From JACVRW01 sp046735115 (lineage in GTDB: Bacteria; Actinomycetota; Thermoleophilia; Solirubrobacterales; Thermoleophilaceae), in assembly GCA_046735115.1 (NCBI GenBank), contig JBKPSR010000041.1:1-22838 (forward strand): a DNA stretch of 22,838 bases, written 5' to 3'. The notes under the pieces were generated by a model, which had not been told where the DNA came from, made no database searches, and saw only the letters and a program-made list of their open reading frames with translations. How positions within the stretch are numbered: the stretch's first letter is position 1; every line of letters starts with the position of its first letter. Shown piece after piece: positions 6,966 to 14,733 of the stretch. The translations under genes and the position numbers were made by a program.

Positions 6966-7697
6966 ATGCCGCGCAAGCTGCCGGCATTTGCCGTCGTCGC
7001 GCTCAGCCTGATCATCACCGCCGATGCCGCCGGCGCCGGCTACGCGACCCGCACCCTCGAGGTGGGGTCGCACGGGTCGGACGTTCGCCTGCTGCAGCGC
7101 TACCTCGACAAGGCCGGTTACGACACGGCCGCGGACGGCGCCTTCGGTCCCATGACTCGCCGGAGCGTGATGCGCTTCGAGCGGGCGGAGCAGCGCCGGG
7201 TCAACGGCCGCGCCTCGCGCGCCGAGCAGCGCATGGTGCGCGCCCGCGCCAGCGCGGCGGTACCGGAGGAGCCGAGCGCGCCCGCCACCGACAAGGCGTA
7301 CCTGAGCTCCAGCGGCCTCGCGGTGGCGCCCGCCTCCGCACCCGACGAGGTCAAGGCGATCATCGAGGCCGGGAACGCGATCGCCAAGAAGCCGTACAAA
7401 TACGGCGGGGGGCACGCGCGCTGGAACGACACGGGCTACGACTGCTCCGGCTCGGTGAGCTACGTGCTCCACGCCGCCGGGCTGCTCAGCCGTGCGCTCG
7501 ACTCCACCGAGTTCATGTCATGGGGCGAGCGCGGACGCGGCACCTGGGTCACCATCCGCACGAACCCGAGCCATGCCTATCTGATCGTCGCCGGACTGAG
7601 GTTCGACACGAGCGCCCTCAGGGAGACCGGCGATCGCTGGACCGAGCAGATGCGCTCCGCGAGCGGCTTCCGCGGGCGTCACCCCGACGGACTCTGA
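6966..7697 (+). CDS. Secreted peptidoglycan-binding NlpC/P60-like hydrolase
   Basis: This is a predicted exported cell-wall hydrolase, 243 aa. Residues 1-25 form a signal peptide (basic start, hydrophobic core, Ala-rich end). Residues 33-72 are a PG_binding_1 domain (LEVGSHGSDVRLLQRYL, then DGAFGPMTRRSVMRF). A linker follows, and about 126-235 resemble an NlpC/P60-type cysteine peptidase: YKYGGGH precedes the nucleophile motif D159-C160-S161, and a later SHAYL (H203) is the likely catalytic histidine. It should cut peptide stems of peptidoglycan, but the sequence after the nucleophile departs from standard NlpC/P60, so the exact bond is unknown. A c-di-AMP riboswitch controls it, linking wall remodelling to turgor or potassium homeostasis. 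A small membrane protein follows 9 nt later. Confidence 0.88.
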   Translation: MPRKLPAFAVVALSLIITADAAGAGYATRTLEVGSHGSDVRLLQRYLDKAGYDTAADGAFGPMTRRSVMRFERAEQRRVNGRASRAEQRMVRARASAAVPEEPSAPATDKAYLSSSGLAVAPASAPDEVKAIIEAGNAIAKKPYKYGGGHARWNDTGYDCSGSVSYVLHAAGLLSRALDSTEFMSWGERGRGTWVTIRTNPSHAYLIVAGLRFDTSALRETGDRWTEQMRSASGFRGRHPDGL

Positions 7698-7706
7698 GGA
7701 GGGACC

Positions 7707-7928
7707 ATGGCCCTTGTCGTACCGTTGCTTCTCCTGCTCTCTGCCTTCGCGGGCCTGGCCGCGGGCCGCCGGCGTGCGGTCGTGGTGGCGGCGCTCGCGG
7801 TGATCCCGTGCGCGGTCGTGGGCGGCCCAGAGACCGCCGGCCTCGCGCTGCTCGCGTCGGCCGGCCTCGCCGCCGGCGTGCACCTGCACCGCGTGGTGGC
7901 CGAGAGCTCAGCGCCCCGCGCCGGCTAA
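7707..7928 (+). CDS. Small hydrophobic membrane protein
   Basis: This 73-aa protein has up to three short hydrophobic segments (about 1-20, 24-40 and 43-58) separated by GRRR and GGPET turns. I recognise no family. It is supported as a real gene by a strong ribosome-binding site (GAGGAGGG at 7696-7703, overlapping the hydrolase stop) and by its place as second gene behind the riboswitch. It is probably co-expressed with the hydrolase. Its function is unknown. Confidence 0.7.
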   Translation: MALVVPLLLLLSAFAGLAAGRRRAVVVAALAVIPCAVVGGPETAGLALLASAGLAAGVHLHRVVAESSAPRAG

Positions 7929-7935
7929 CAAACTC

Positions 7936-7952
7936 AGAGGGACAGTCCCTTT
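7936..7952. terminator. Palindromic hairpin between convergent genes
   Basis: AGAGGGA (7936-7942), loop CAG, and TCCCTTT (7946-7952) form a 7-bp stem with one G-T pair. Outer segments AAACT (7930-7934) and AGTTT (7958-7962) can pair too. It fills the gap between two convergent genes and can fold on both strands, so a bidirectional terminator is the simplest reading. AT content is notably higher than in its surroundings. Confidence 0.65.
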
Positions 7953-7955
7953 AGG

Positions 7956-8231
7956 TTAGTTTCGGCTGTTCAGCTCGCGCTCGATCTCGTTCTGCAGCTT
8001 GCGGGCCTTCTTCTTCGTGGCCTCGCTGCCGTTCTTCGCGGCATCCTCAGCGTCGTCCAGCGCGTTCTCGAGATCCTTCTTCGAGCCGTCGTCGAGGTCG
8101 CCCTTGACCTTGTCGGCCGCATCCTGCACCTGATTCTTCGCCTTGTCGACGTCGCTCTCGCCGCAGGCGGCGAGTGGGAGGCACAACGCGCCGGCGACTG
8201 CCACGGCGGCAAGCTTCCGCGAGCTGCTCAC
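7956..8231 (-). CDS. Small lipoprotein with charged helical domain
   Basis: This 91-aa predicted lipoprotein has a short basic start (VSSSRK), a hydrophobic Ala/Leu core and the lipobox L20-A-A-C23, so C23 would be lipidated and the protein anchored on the outer face of the membrane. The mature part is almost entirely charged and helical, rich in Asp, Lys and Glu (for example DKAKNQVQDAADKVKGDL), with coiled-coil character. The reading frame is open for 96 nt upstream, but GTG 8231 gives a normal signal peptide and has a -10-like hexamer 7 nt before it. I recognise no domain family. It is divergent from lhr. Confidence 0.78.
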   Translation of the reverse strand: MSSSRKLAAVAVAGALCLPLAACGESDVDKAKNQVQDAADKVKGDLDDGSKKDLENALDDAEDAAKNGSEATKKKARKLQNEIERELNSRN

Positions 8232-8238
8232 GGGTGTG

Positions 8239-8244
8239 GAGGTA
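8239..8244 (-). promoter_or_regulatory. Candidate -10 element for the lipoprotein gene
   Basis: On the minus strand TACCTC is followed by 7 nt and GTG 8231. The last base deviates from TANNNT, so support is moderate. There is no Shine-Dalgarno sequence between it and the start. Confidence 0.35.
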
Positions 8245-8277
8245 CCCCCGCGCCCGAAGCTCAACCCACCCACACGG

Positions 8278-8283
8278 TACGCT
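8278..8283 (+). promoter_or_regulatory. Candidate -10 element for lhr
   Basis: TACGCT is followed by 10 nt and the ATG of lhr. The 62-bp region between the divergent lipoprotein and lhr genes must carry both promoters. Confidence 0.45.
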
Positions 8284-8293
8284 CGTGGGTTGC

Positions 8294-11200
8294 ATGCATT
8301 CCGACCCGCTCGCATCGTTCGACCCACGGGTACGTGACTGGTTCACGCGCTCGTTCGAGCGTCCGACGGAGGCGCAGGCCAAGGCCTGGCCTGCGATTGC
8401 GCGTGGTGAGAACGTGCTGGTCTCAGCCCCGACCGGGTCGGGGAAGACGCTCGCAGCCTTCCTGTGGGCACTCGACCGCCTCACCCAGGCGGCGCCTGAC
8501 GGCGAGCGCAGGACGCGGCTCGTATACGTCTCCCCGCTGAAGGCGCTCTCGTACGACGTCGAGAAGAACCTGCGCGCTCCGCTGAAGGGCATCGGCGGCG
8601 ACGTCTCGGTCGCGATCCGGACCGGTGACACGCCGCAGAAGGAGCGTCAGGCCATGCTCCGGACGCCTCCGGACGTGCTGATCACCACCCCCGAGTCGCT
8701 GTACCTGATGCTCACCTCGCGAGCACGCGCGTTCCTCGTGGACACCGAGGCCGTGATCGTCGATGAGATCCACGCCGTGGCGCGCACCAAGCGTGGCGCG
8801 CACCTGGCGCTCACCCTTGAGCGCCTCGAGGAGCTGGCCGGGCGGCCGCTCCAGCGGATCGGGCTCTCCGCCACCCAGCGCCCGCTCGAAGAGGTCGGCC
8901 GCTTCCTGGTGGGCGCGGGCCGCAGGTGCACGGTGATCGACGCGGGCGCGCGCAAGCCGCTCGACCTGAAGATCCATGTGCCGGTTGAGAGCATGCGCGA
9001 GCCCGACGCCCACGACGTGACCGATCCGGCGTACGGCGGGATGGGCAGCGCCGGCGGCGGCGGCGACCTCGTCGGGCCGGGGCTCGGCACCTCTCCCCAG
9101 GGCGCCACGTCCCGCTCGATCTGGCCGGCCATCTACCCCGAGCTGCTCCGGCTGATCCGCGAGCACCGCTCCACGATCGTGTTCGTGAACAGCCGCCGGG
9201 GCGCGGAGCGCCTGGCCGTGCGCCTGAACGACCTCGCCGCGGAGGAGGCGGAGAACGGCGAGCACACGGGCGCCGGGCGCACGAACGGCGGCGCCCCCGC
9301 CGCGGGGGAGGCCGCCCCCGAGGGCGGGCCTGCCTATATCGCGCGCGCCCACCACGGCTCGCTCGCCCGCGAGGAGCGCCTCGTGGTCGAGGACCTTCTC
9401 AAGTCGGGTGAGCTCCCCTGTCTCGTGGCGACCTCGTCGCTCGAGCTCGGGATCGACATGGGAGCGGTCGACCTGGTGATCCAGGTCGAGTCACCGAAGT
9501 CGGTGACGGCCGGGCTTCAGCGAATCGGTCGCGCCGGCCACGGGGTCGGCGAGGTGTCGCGGGGCCGGATCTTCCCCAAGTTCCGCGCCGACCTGCTCGA
9601 GTGCGCGGTGGTCGCCCGCCGGATGCGGGACGGCGACATCGAGCCGACGGTCGTGCCGCGCAACCCGCTCGACGTGCTGGCTCAGCAGATCGTCGCGATG
9701 GTCGCCCAGGGCGACGAGCTGAAGGTGCCTGCGCTCCACGAGACGATCCGGCGCGCCTACCCGTTCGCCGACCTCTCCCGCGAGCTGCTCGACAGCGTGC
9801 TCGACATGCTGGACGGCCGCTATCCCTCCGAGGAGTTCGCCGAGCTGCGGCCCCGGATCGTCTGGGACCGTGTCGAGGACACCATTCGCGCGCGAAGGGG
9901 TGCACTTCAGCTCGCCGTCACGAACGCGGGCACGATCCCGGACCGCGGTCTCTACGGCGTGCACCTCCCCGACGGCCGTCGCGTGGGCGAGCTGGACGAG
10001 GAGATGGTCTACGAGGCGCGGCCCGGGCAGACGTTCCTGCTCGGCGCGTCGACCTGGCGTATCGAGGAGATCACGCGCGACCGCGTGATCGTGACCCCGG
10101 CGCCGGGTGCACCCGGCGCCGTGCCGTTCTGGAAGGGCGATGGCATCGGGCGGCCCAAGGAGCTCGGGCTCGCCATCGGCGCGTTCGCGCGAGAGTCGGT
10201 TGACCGCGACCCGGACGCGCTCGCCGCCGAGTACGACCTGGATCAGCGGGCCGCCAGCAACCTGTCGGCGTTCCTCCGTGAGCAGCGCGAGGCCACCCGC
10301 GTCGTGCCGAGCGACCGCACGATCGTGGTCGAGCGCTTCCGTGACGAGATCGGCGACTGGCGCCTGTGCGTCCTGTCCCCGTTCGGCGGCCGAGTGCACT
10401 CCGCCTGGGCGCTCGCGCTGTCCGCCCGCATCCGGGACGAGCACGGCCTCGAGTCCGACGCTATCTGGTCCGACGACGGCATCATCGTCCACCTCCCCGA
10501 CGCGGACGAGCCGCCCTCGGCCGACCTGCTCATGATCGAGCCGGACGCCATCGAGGACCTCGTGGTCCAGGAGCTGTCGAGCTCCGCGCTGTTCGGCGCG
10601 CGCTTCCGCGAGAACGCGGCCCGTGCGCTGCTCCTCCCGCGGGCGTACCCCGGCAAGCGCACCCCGCTCTGGCAGCAGCGGCTGAAGGCGCAGTCGCTGC
10701 TCGAGGTGGCCAAGCGCTACGGGCAGTTCCCGGTCGTGCTCGAGACCTACCGCGAGTGCCTTCAGGACGTGCTCGACCTGCCCGGGCTCCAGCAGCTCCT
10801 CACCGGGCTCCACACGCGTGAGCTGTCTCTCGTGGAGGTCGAGACGCAGCGGGCATCGCCGTTCGCCTCCTCGCTGCTGTTCGACTACGTCGCCACGTAC
10901 ATGTACGAGGGCGACACACCCAACGCCGAGCGCCGCGCGGCCGCCCTCTCGCTCGACCGCGACTTGCTGCGCGAGCTGCTCGGCCAGGAGGAGCTCCGTG
11001 AGCTGATCGACCCGGGCGCGCTCGAGGAGGTGGAGGCGGACCTCCAGCGGACGAGCGAGCGCACCCGCGCCGCGAACTCCGATGGGCTGCACGACGTGCT
11101 GCGCGCGGTGGGCGACCTGACCACCGACGAGGCGCAGGCCCGCTGCCTGCCGGCCGTTGCGGGCGCGCGCATCCTCGCCGAGCTCGAGAGGGAGCGCCGA

Positions 11201-12805
11201 GCCGTGCGGATGCGGATCGGCGCTGAGGAGCGCTGGATAGCGGCCGAGGATGCCGGGCTGTACCGGGACGCGCTGGGGGCGGTGCCGCCTGGCGGGCTGC
11301 CGGCGGCGTTCCTCGAGGAGGTCGCGGAGCCGCTGGCGCGCCTGGCGCGGCGATACGCGCGCACGCATGGGCCGTTCACGACGCGCGAGGTCTCCGACCG
11401 CTACGGGCTCGACTTCGGCCCCGTACTGCGTGAGCTGGAGCGCGCCGGCGACCTCGTCCGCGGCGAGCTGCGCCCCGGCGGCAGCGAGCGCGAGTGGTGC
11501 GACCCCGAGGTGCTCCGCCGGCTGCGCCGGGCCTCGCTGGCCACGCTCCGCAAGGAGGTCGAGCCCGCCGAGCAGCGCGCGCTCGCGCGCTTCCTCCCCG
11601 AGTGGCAGGGGATCGACCGCGCGCCGCCCGGCGGCGCGGGGGTCGACCGGCTGCGTGAGCTGCTCGTGCCGCTTCAGGGGCTGGCGCTGGCCCCGGAGGT
11701 GTGGGAGCGCGACGTGCTCCCACGCCGCGTGGGCGCCTACTCACCCGCCTGGATGGACCAGCTGTGCGCCGGCGGCGAGCTGGTCTGGGTGGGCGCGGGC
11801 GCGCTCGGCCGCAACTCCGGCCGGGTCGCCCTGCTCTTCCGCGACGACGCCCGCTGGTTGGGCCCACCGCCCGTCAAGGGCGAGCGGCCCGGAGAGCCGG
11901 TCCACGACGCGATCCGCGAGCGACTCGAGCGCGGAGCGGGTTTCTGGACCGATCTGCTGGCGGACCTCACTGAGGTGGAGCCAGCGGAGCTACAGGAGGC
12001 GCTCTGGGACCTCGCCTGGGCGGGTGAGGTCACGAACGACGCCTTCGCGCCGCTGCGGGCGCCGAAGCTGTCGGTGGCGAGGGCGGACCGCCAGCCCGGC
12101 CGGCGCTTTGCGCGCCGGCGCCGCCCCGGCGCTCCACAAGTCCAGGGCCGCTGGTCGCTCACCGCGCCGCTGTTCGCGGGCGGGCCCTCGCATGGGCCGC
12201 GCGTGCGGGCCCTGTCCGAGCTCCTGCTCGAGCGCCACGGGATCGTCACGCGCGAGGCGGTGCTGGCCGAGGGCATCCCCGGTGGCTTCGCCGCGCTCTA
12301 CTCGGAGCTCGCCAACCTCGAGACGCTTGGCACGGCCCGGCGTGGCTACTTCGTCGAGGGCCTGGGCGGTGCGCAGTTCGCCCTGCCCGCGGCCATCGAG
12401 CGGCTGCGCGGGCTGCGCGCGGACGAGCCGGCCGGCCCGCTCGTGCTCGCCGCGACCGATCCCGCCAACCCCTTCGGCGCGACGCTTCAATGGCCGAAGC
12501 GCCACGACGACGACTCGAACCGCCGCCCGGCGCGGGTCCCGGGCGCCTACGTCGTGACGCTCGACGCCGAGCCCGTCCTGTACGTCGAGCGGGGCGGCAA
12601 GGGGCTGCTCGCGCTGAAGGAGCCCGACGAGGGTTGGCTCCGCCCCGCACTCGAGGCGCTCGCCGCCGAGGTGCGCCGCGGGCGCGTGCCGCGACTCGGC
12701 ATCGAGCGCTTCGACGGTGAGCCGGTCGTGGGCTCCGAGGCCGGCGCGCTTCTGATCGAGCTCGGCTTCCGCCAGAGCCCTCGACGACTCACCCTGAGCG
12801 CCTGA
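8294..12805 (+). CDS. lhr: Large ATP-dependent helicase Lhr
   Basis: Lhr is a DNA-damage-linked superfamily-2 helicase that moves 3'-5' on single-stranded DNA and unwinds duplexes, especially RNA:DNA hybrids. The 1503-aa length matches full-length bacterial Lhr (about 1500 aa), including the long C-terminal domain. Motifs in order: I APTGSGKT (45-52), II DEIH (157-160), III SAT (192-194), IV TIVFVNSRRGAER (294-306), V VATSSLELGIDMG (378-390) and VI QRIGRAGH (409-416). The winged-helix and beta-barrel parts of the Lhr core follow, then the C-terminal region. A Gly/Ala/Glu-rich insert (about 316-346) lies in the second RecA domain. ATG 8294 is chosen because family N-termini start near this point; the frame is open further upstream. 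nei2 follows 2 nt after the stop. Confidence 0.96.
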   Translation: MHSDPLASFDPRVRDWFTRSFERPTEAQAKAWPAIARGENVLVSAPTGSGKTLAAFLWALDRLTQAAPDGERRTRLVYVSPLKALSYDVEKNLRAPLKGIGGDVSVAIRTGDTPQKERQAMLRTPPDVLITTPESLYLMLTSRARAFLVDTEAVIVDEIHAVARTKRGAHLALTLERLEELAGRPLQRIGLSATQRPLEEVGRFLVGAGRRCTVIDAGARKPLDLKIHVPVESMREPDAHDVTDPAYGGMGSAGGGGDLVGPGLGTSPQGATSRSIWPAIYPELLRLIREHRSTIVFVNSRRGAERLAVRLNDLAAEEAENGEHTGAGRTNGGAPAAGEAAPEGGPAYIARAHHGSLAREERLVVEDLLKSGELPCLVATSSLELGIDMGAVDLVIQVESPKSVTAGLQRIGRAGHGVGEVSRGRIFPKFRADLLECAVVARRMRDGDIEPTVVPRNPLDVLAQQIVAMVAQGDELKVPALHETIRRAYPFADLSRELLDSVLDMLDGRYPSEEFAELRPRIVWDRVEDTIRARRGALQLAVTNAGTIPDRGLYGVHLPDGRRVGELDEEMVYEARPGQTFLLGASTWRIEEITRDRVIVTPAPGAPGAVPFWKGDGIGRPKELGLAIGAFARESVDRDPDALAAEYDLDQRAASNLSAFLREQREATRVVPSDRTIVVERFRDEIGDWRLCVLSPFGGRVHSAWALALSARIRDEHGLESDAIWSDDGIIVHLPDADEPPSADLLMIEPDAIEDLVVQELSSSALFGARFRENAARALLLPRAYPGKRTPLWQQRLKAQSLLEVAKRYGQFPVVLETYRECLQDVLDLPGLQQLLTGLHTRELSLVEVETQRASPFASSLLFDYVATYMYEGDTPNAERRAAALSLDRDLLRELLGQEELRELIDPGALEEVEADLQRTSERTRAANSDGLHDVLRAVGDLTTDEAQARCLPAVAGARILAELERERRAVRMRIGAEERWIAAEDAGLYRDALGAVPPGGLPAAFLEEVAEPLARLARRYARTHGPFTTREVSDRYGLDFGPVLRELERAGDLVRGELRPGGSEREWCDPEVLRRLRRASLATLRKEVEPAEQRALARFLPEWQGIDRAPPGGAGVDRLRELLVPLQGLALAPEVWERDVLPRRVGAYSPAWMDQLCAGGELVWVGAGALGRNSGRVALLFRDDARWLGPPPVKGERPGEPVHDAIRERLERGAGFWTDLLADLTEVEPAELQEALWDLAWAGEVTNDAFAPLRAPKLSVARADRQPGRRFARRRRPGAPQVQGRWSLTAPLFAGGPSHGPRVRALSELLLERHGIVTREAVLAEGIPGGFAALYSELANLETLGTARRGYFVEGLGGAQFALPAAIERLRGLRADEPAGPLVLAATDPANPFGATLQWPKRHDDDSNRRPARVPGAYVVTLDAEPVLYVERGGKGLLALKEPDEGWLRPALEALAAEVRRGRVPRLGIERFDGEPVVGSEAGALLIELGFRQSPRRLTLSA

Positions 12806-12807
12806 GC

Positions 12808-13584
12808 ATGCCCGAGGGCGACACGATCCACGGCGCGGCGCGGCGCATCAGGAACGCTCTGGTGGGCAAGGAGATCGCCTCCATCGAGACCCCGCATCCA
12901 CGCTTCGGGTGCGCCCGCTGGCCCGAGCGGCTGAGCGGCCGCGCGGTTCGAGCGGTCGACTCCCGGGGCAAGCACCTCTTCATCCGCTTCGAGGGGGACC
13001 TGACGCTCCACTCCCACCTGCGCATGAACGGCTGGTGGGGCGTGTACGAGCGCGGGCGGCGCTGGGGGAGGTCACCGAGCCGCGCGTGGCTCGTGATCCG
13101 GACCGCTGAGCACGAGATCGTGCAGTTCGGCGGGCCGGTGCTCGAGCTGATGACCGACTCGCGCTCGCGCTTCGACCACCGGATCGCGCGGCTCGGGCCC
13201 GACATCCTGGCGGATCGGTTCGACGACGCCGCCTTCCTGCGGCGGCTCAGGGAGGACGATCAGACGCGCCCGATCGGGGACGCGCTGCTCGACCAGCGGA
13301 ACCTGTGCGGCCTCGGCAACCTCTGGCGGGCCGAGGCCTGCTTTCTCGCGGCGCTCGACCCGTGGAGGCCGCTCGGCAGGGTGAGCGACGAACAGGCGAT
13401 CGCGGCGGTCCAGGCGGTGCGACCGCTCATGCTGCGCTCTGCGCAGGGCGGCGGCCACGTGCGCGAGCCGTGGGTGTTCGAGCGCCACGGCCGTCCCTGC
13501 CGCCGCTGCGGCACGACGATCCGCGCGCGTGGGCAGGGCGATGACAACCGAACGGTCTACTGGTGCCCGGCGTGTCAGGCCTGA
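12808..13584 (+). CDS. nei2: Fpg/Nei-family DNA glycosylase (Nei2-like)
   Basis: This is a bifunctional DNA glycosylase/AP lyase for oxidised bases, 258 aa. The catalytic start M-P2-E3-G is intact (P2 attacks the lesion), K55 lies in the RGKHLFIRF strand, and HSHLRMNG follows at 68-75. The helix-two-turn-helix motif is DQRNLCGLGNLWRAE. The C-terminal zinc finger uses C231, C234, C253 and C256. The order lhr-nei also occurs in Mycobacterium tuberculosis (Rv3296-Rv3297), which supports the Nei2 label and a shared repair role. The 2-nt gap to lhr means one operon. Its 3' end overlaps the next gene by 22 nt if that gene starts at GTG 13563. Confidence 0.93.
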   Translation: MPEGDTIHGAARRIRNALVGKEIASIETPHPRFGCARWPERLSGRAVRAVDSRGKHLFIRFEGDLTLHSHLRMNGWWGVYERGRRWGRSPSRAWLVIRTAEHEIVQFGGPVLELMTDSRSRFDHRIARLGPDILADRFDDAAFLRRLREDDQTRPIGDALLDQRNLCGLGNLWRAEACFLAALDPWRPLGRVSDEQAIAAVQAVRPLMLRSAQGGGHVREPWVFERHGRPCRRCGTTIRARGQGDDNRTVYWCPACQA

Positions 13585-14267
13585 TCCGCGTGGGACACAA
13601 GGGCGCCGGTCACGTCGCGCCCGGCAACACCGCCGCGAGCTTCGAGGCGGCGCTCGAGCACGGCGTCGACATGATCGAGTTCGACGTGCTCCGGACGCGC
13701 GACGGGCGGCTGGTGCTCGCGCACGACCACGAGGATGCCGGGCGGCGGGAGTGCATGGCGCTCGAGGATGGGCTCGAGCTGTTCGCCGGCGAGGCGTACG
13801 CGGGCGTCCAGCTGGACGTGGACCTGAAGCTGCCCGGATACGAGCGCGAGGTCGTCGAGGGGCTTGCGCGTCACGGGCTCGTCGAGCGCTCGCTTGTCTC
13901 GACGATGTACGTCGAGAGCCTCGACCGGCTCGGCCTGCTGGAGCCCGCCCTGCGCCGCGGCTGGTCCGTGCCGCATGTGCAACGGGACTACCTGAACGCG
14001 GGGCTGGCCGTGCGCGTCCCGGTGTACGCGGTGGCCGCCTACATGCGGGCGCGAATGCCGAGGCTTGCGTCGGCCCGGATCCGGTCGGGCGGTTGCGAGG
14101 CGATCATGGCGCACCGAATACTCGTCGGTGGCCGCCTCGTCAGGGCAGTCCATCGCGCGGGCGGGCAGCTCTATGTCTGGACCGTCGACGACGCCGCGAG
14201 GATCCGCGCCCTGGAGGCCCTCGGAGTGGACGGCGTGATCACGAACGACCCGCGCCTGTTCGACTAA
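13563..14267 (+). CDS. Glycerophosphodiester phosphodiesterase-like protein
   Basis: This 234-aa TIM-barrel protein belongs to the GDPD (UgpQ/GlpQ) family. These enzymes split glycerophosphodiesters into glycerol-3-phosphate and an alcohol. Catalytic H12 and H54, metal ligands E39 and D41 (IEFDV) and the end motif VWTVDD...GVDGVITNDP are present. Three usual positions differ: HRG is HKG (12-14), PENT is PGNT (20-23), and the later acidic ligand is D87 rather than Glu (VDLK). No signal peptide is seen, so it is probably cytoplasmic. Starts at GTG 13563, 13572 or 13590 are all possible; all lie at or just past the nei2 stop. It ends 4 nt inside the convergent secreted-protein gene. Confidence 0.85.
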   Translation: MPGVSGLIRVGHKGAGHVAPGNTAASFEAALEHGVDMIEFDVLRTRDGRLVLAHDHEDAGRRECMALEDGLELFAGEAYAGVQLDVDLKLPGYEREVVEGLARHGLVERSLVSTMYVESLDRLGLLEPALRRGWSVPHVQRDYLNAGLAVRVPVYAVAAYMRARMPRLASARIRSGGCEAIMAHRILVGGRLVRAVHRAGGQLYVWTVDDAARIRALEALGVDGVITNDPRLFD

Positions 14268-14689
14268 CCGGCGACGGTGCAGCTGCCGGTCGTCTGGGTG
14301 GCCGTCTGCCCCGAGCCCAGCTGCATCTCCGCGACCGCGCGCAGCTGGTAGGACTGCGCGGCGTCGGGCAGGGTCAGCGCGAACGTCCAGCCGGCCTGCT
14401 GCCAGGTGTACTCCGCGGAGCCGGCGTCCTGCCAGGGAGAGGTCGCCTGCCCCGACAGTGGCTGCCAGCTCCCGTCCGGGCTCAGCCATTGCGCCGTGAA
14501 GCGGACCTGCATCTCGTCGCTCGATCCGTCGCCGGCGAGCTGGGCACGCGCCCCGAGCTGGGTCGGGTTGCAGATGTTGATCTGCGCCCACGAGGCCGTT
14601 AGCTCCTCGCCGGCTCCCTGCGCGGGCATCGCCACGGCCATGGCGCCAAGGACGGCGCCCAGGATGAGCGCACTCCACCTCCGAGGCAT
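14264..14689 (-). CDS. Secreted protein, paralogue of the next gene
   Basis: This 141-aa predicted exported protein has a signal peptide at 1-26 (MPRRW start, Ala-rich core, AQGA end). The mature part is a small probably beta-rich domain I cannot assign to a family. It aligns clearly with the neighbouring 246-aa protein: WAQINIC (34-40) with WATVNIC, RFTAQW with RYTAQW, GSAEYTWQQAGWTF with GSADMSSRQAGWTF, and AVAEMQL with GVVELQW. Two cysteines (C40 and C137) have counterparts in the paralogue and probably form a disulphide. It lies downstream of the paralogue on the same strand, with its own -10-like element 8 nt before the ATG. Confidence 0.82.
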   Translation of the reverse strand: MPRRWSALILGAVLGAMAVAMPAQGAGEELTASWAQINICNPTQLGARAQLAGDGSSDEMQVRFTAQWLSPDGSWQPLSGQATSPWQDAGSAEYTWQQAGWTFALTLPDAAQSYQLRAVAEMQLGSGQTATQTTGSCTVAG

Positions 14690-14697
14690 CGCCAGGC

Positions 14698-14703
14698 AGC
14701 CTA
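14698..14703 (-). promoter_or_regulatory. Candidate -10 element for the 141-aa secreted protein
   Basis: On the minus strand TAGGCT is followed by 8 nt and ATG 14689 with no ribosome-binding site. It fits the leaderless pattern seen elsewhere in the window. Confidence 0.45.
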
Positions 14704-14733
14704 GCGATTACCGGTGGGTGTCGCCATGCGGCG

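Noticed and set aside
9491..11368. Very long minus-strand open frame inside lhr (625 codons)
   Set aside because: It lies wholly within the well-conserved helicase frame and its translation is Arg/His/Glu-rich without domain features.
13575..14678. Long minus-strand open frame opposite the GDPD gene (367 codons)
   Set aside because: It is a shadow of real genes caused by high GC at third positions; it matches no family, while the plus-strand frame does.
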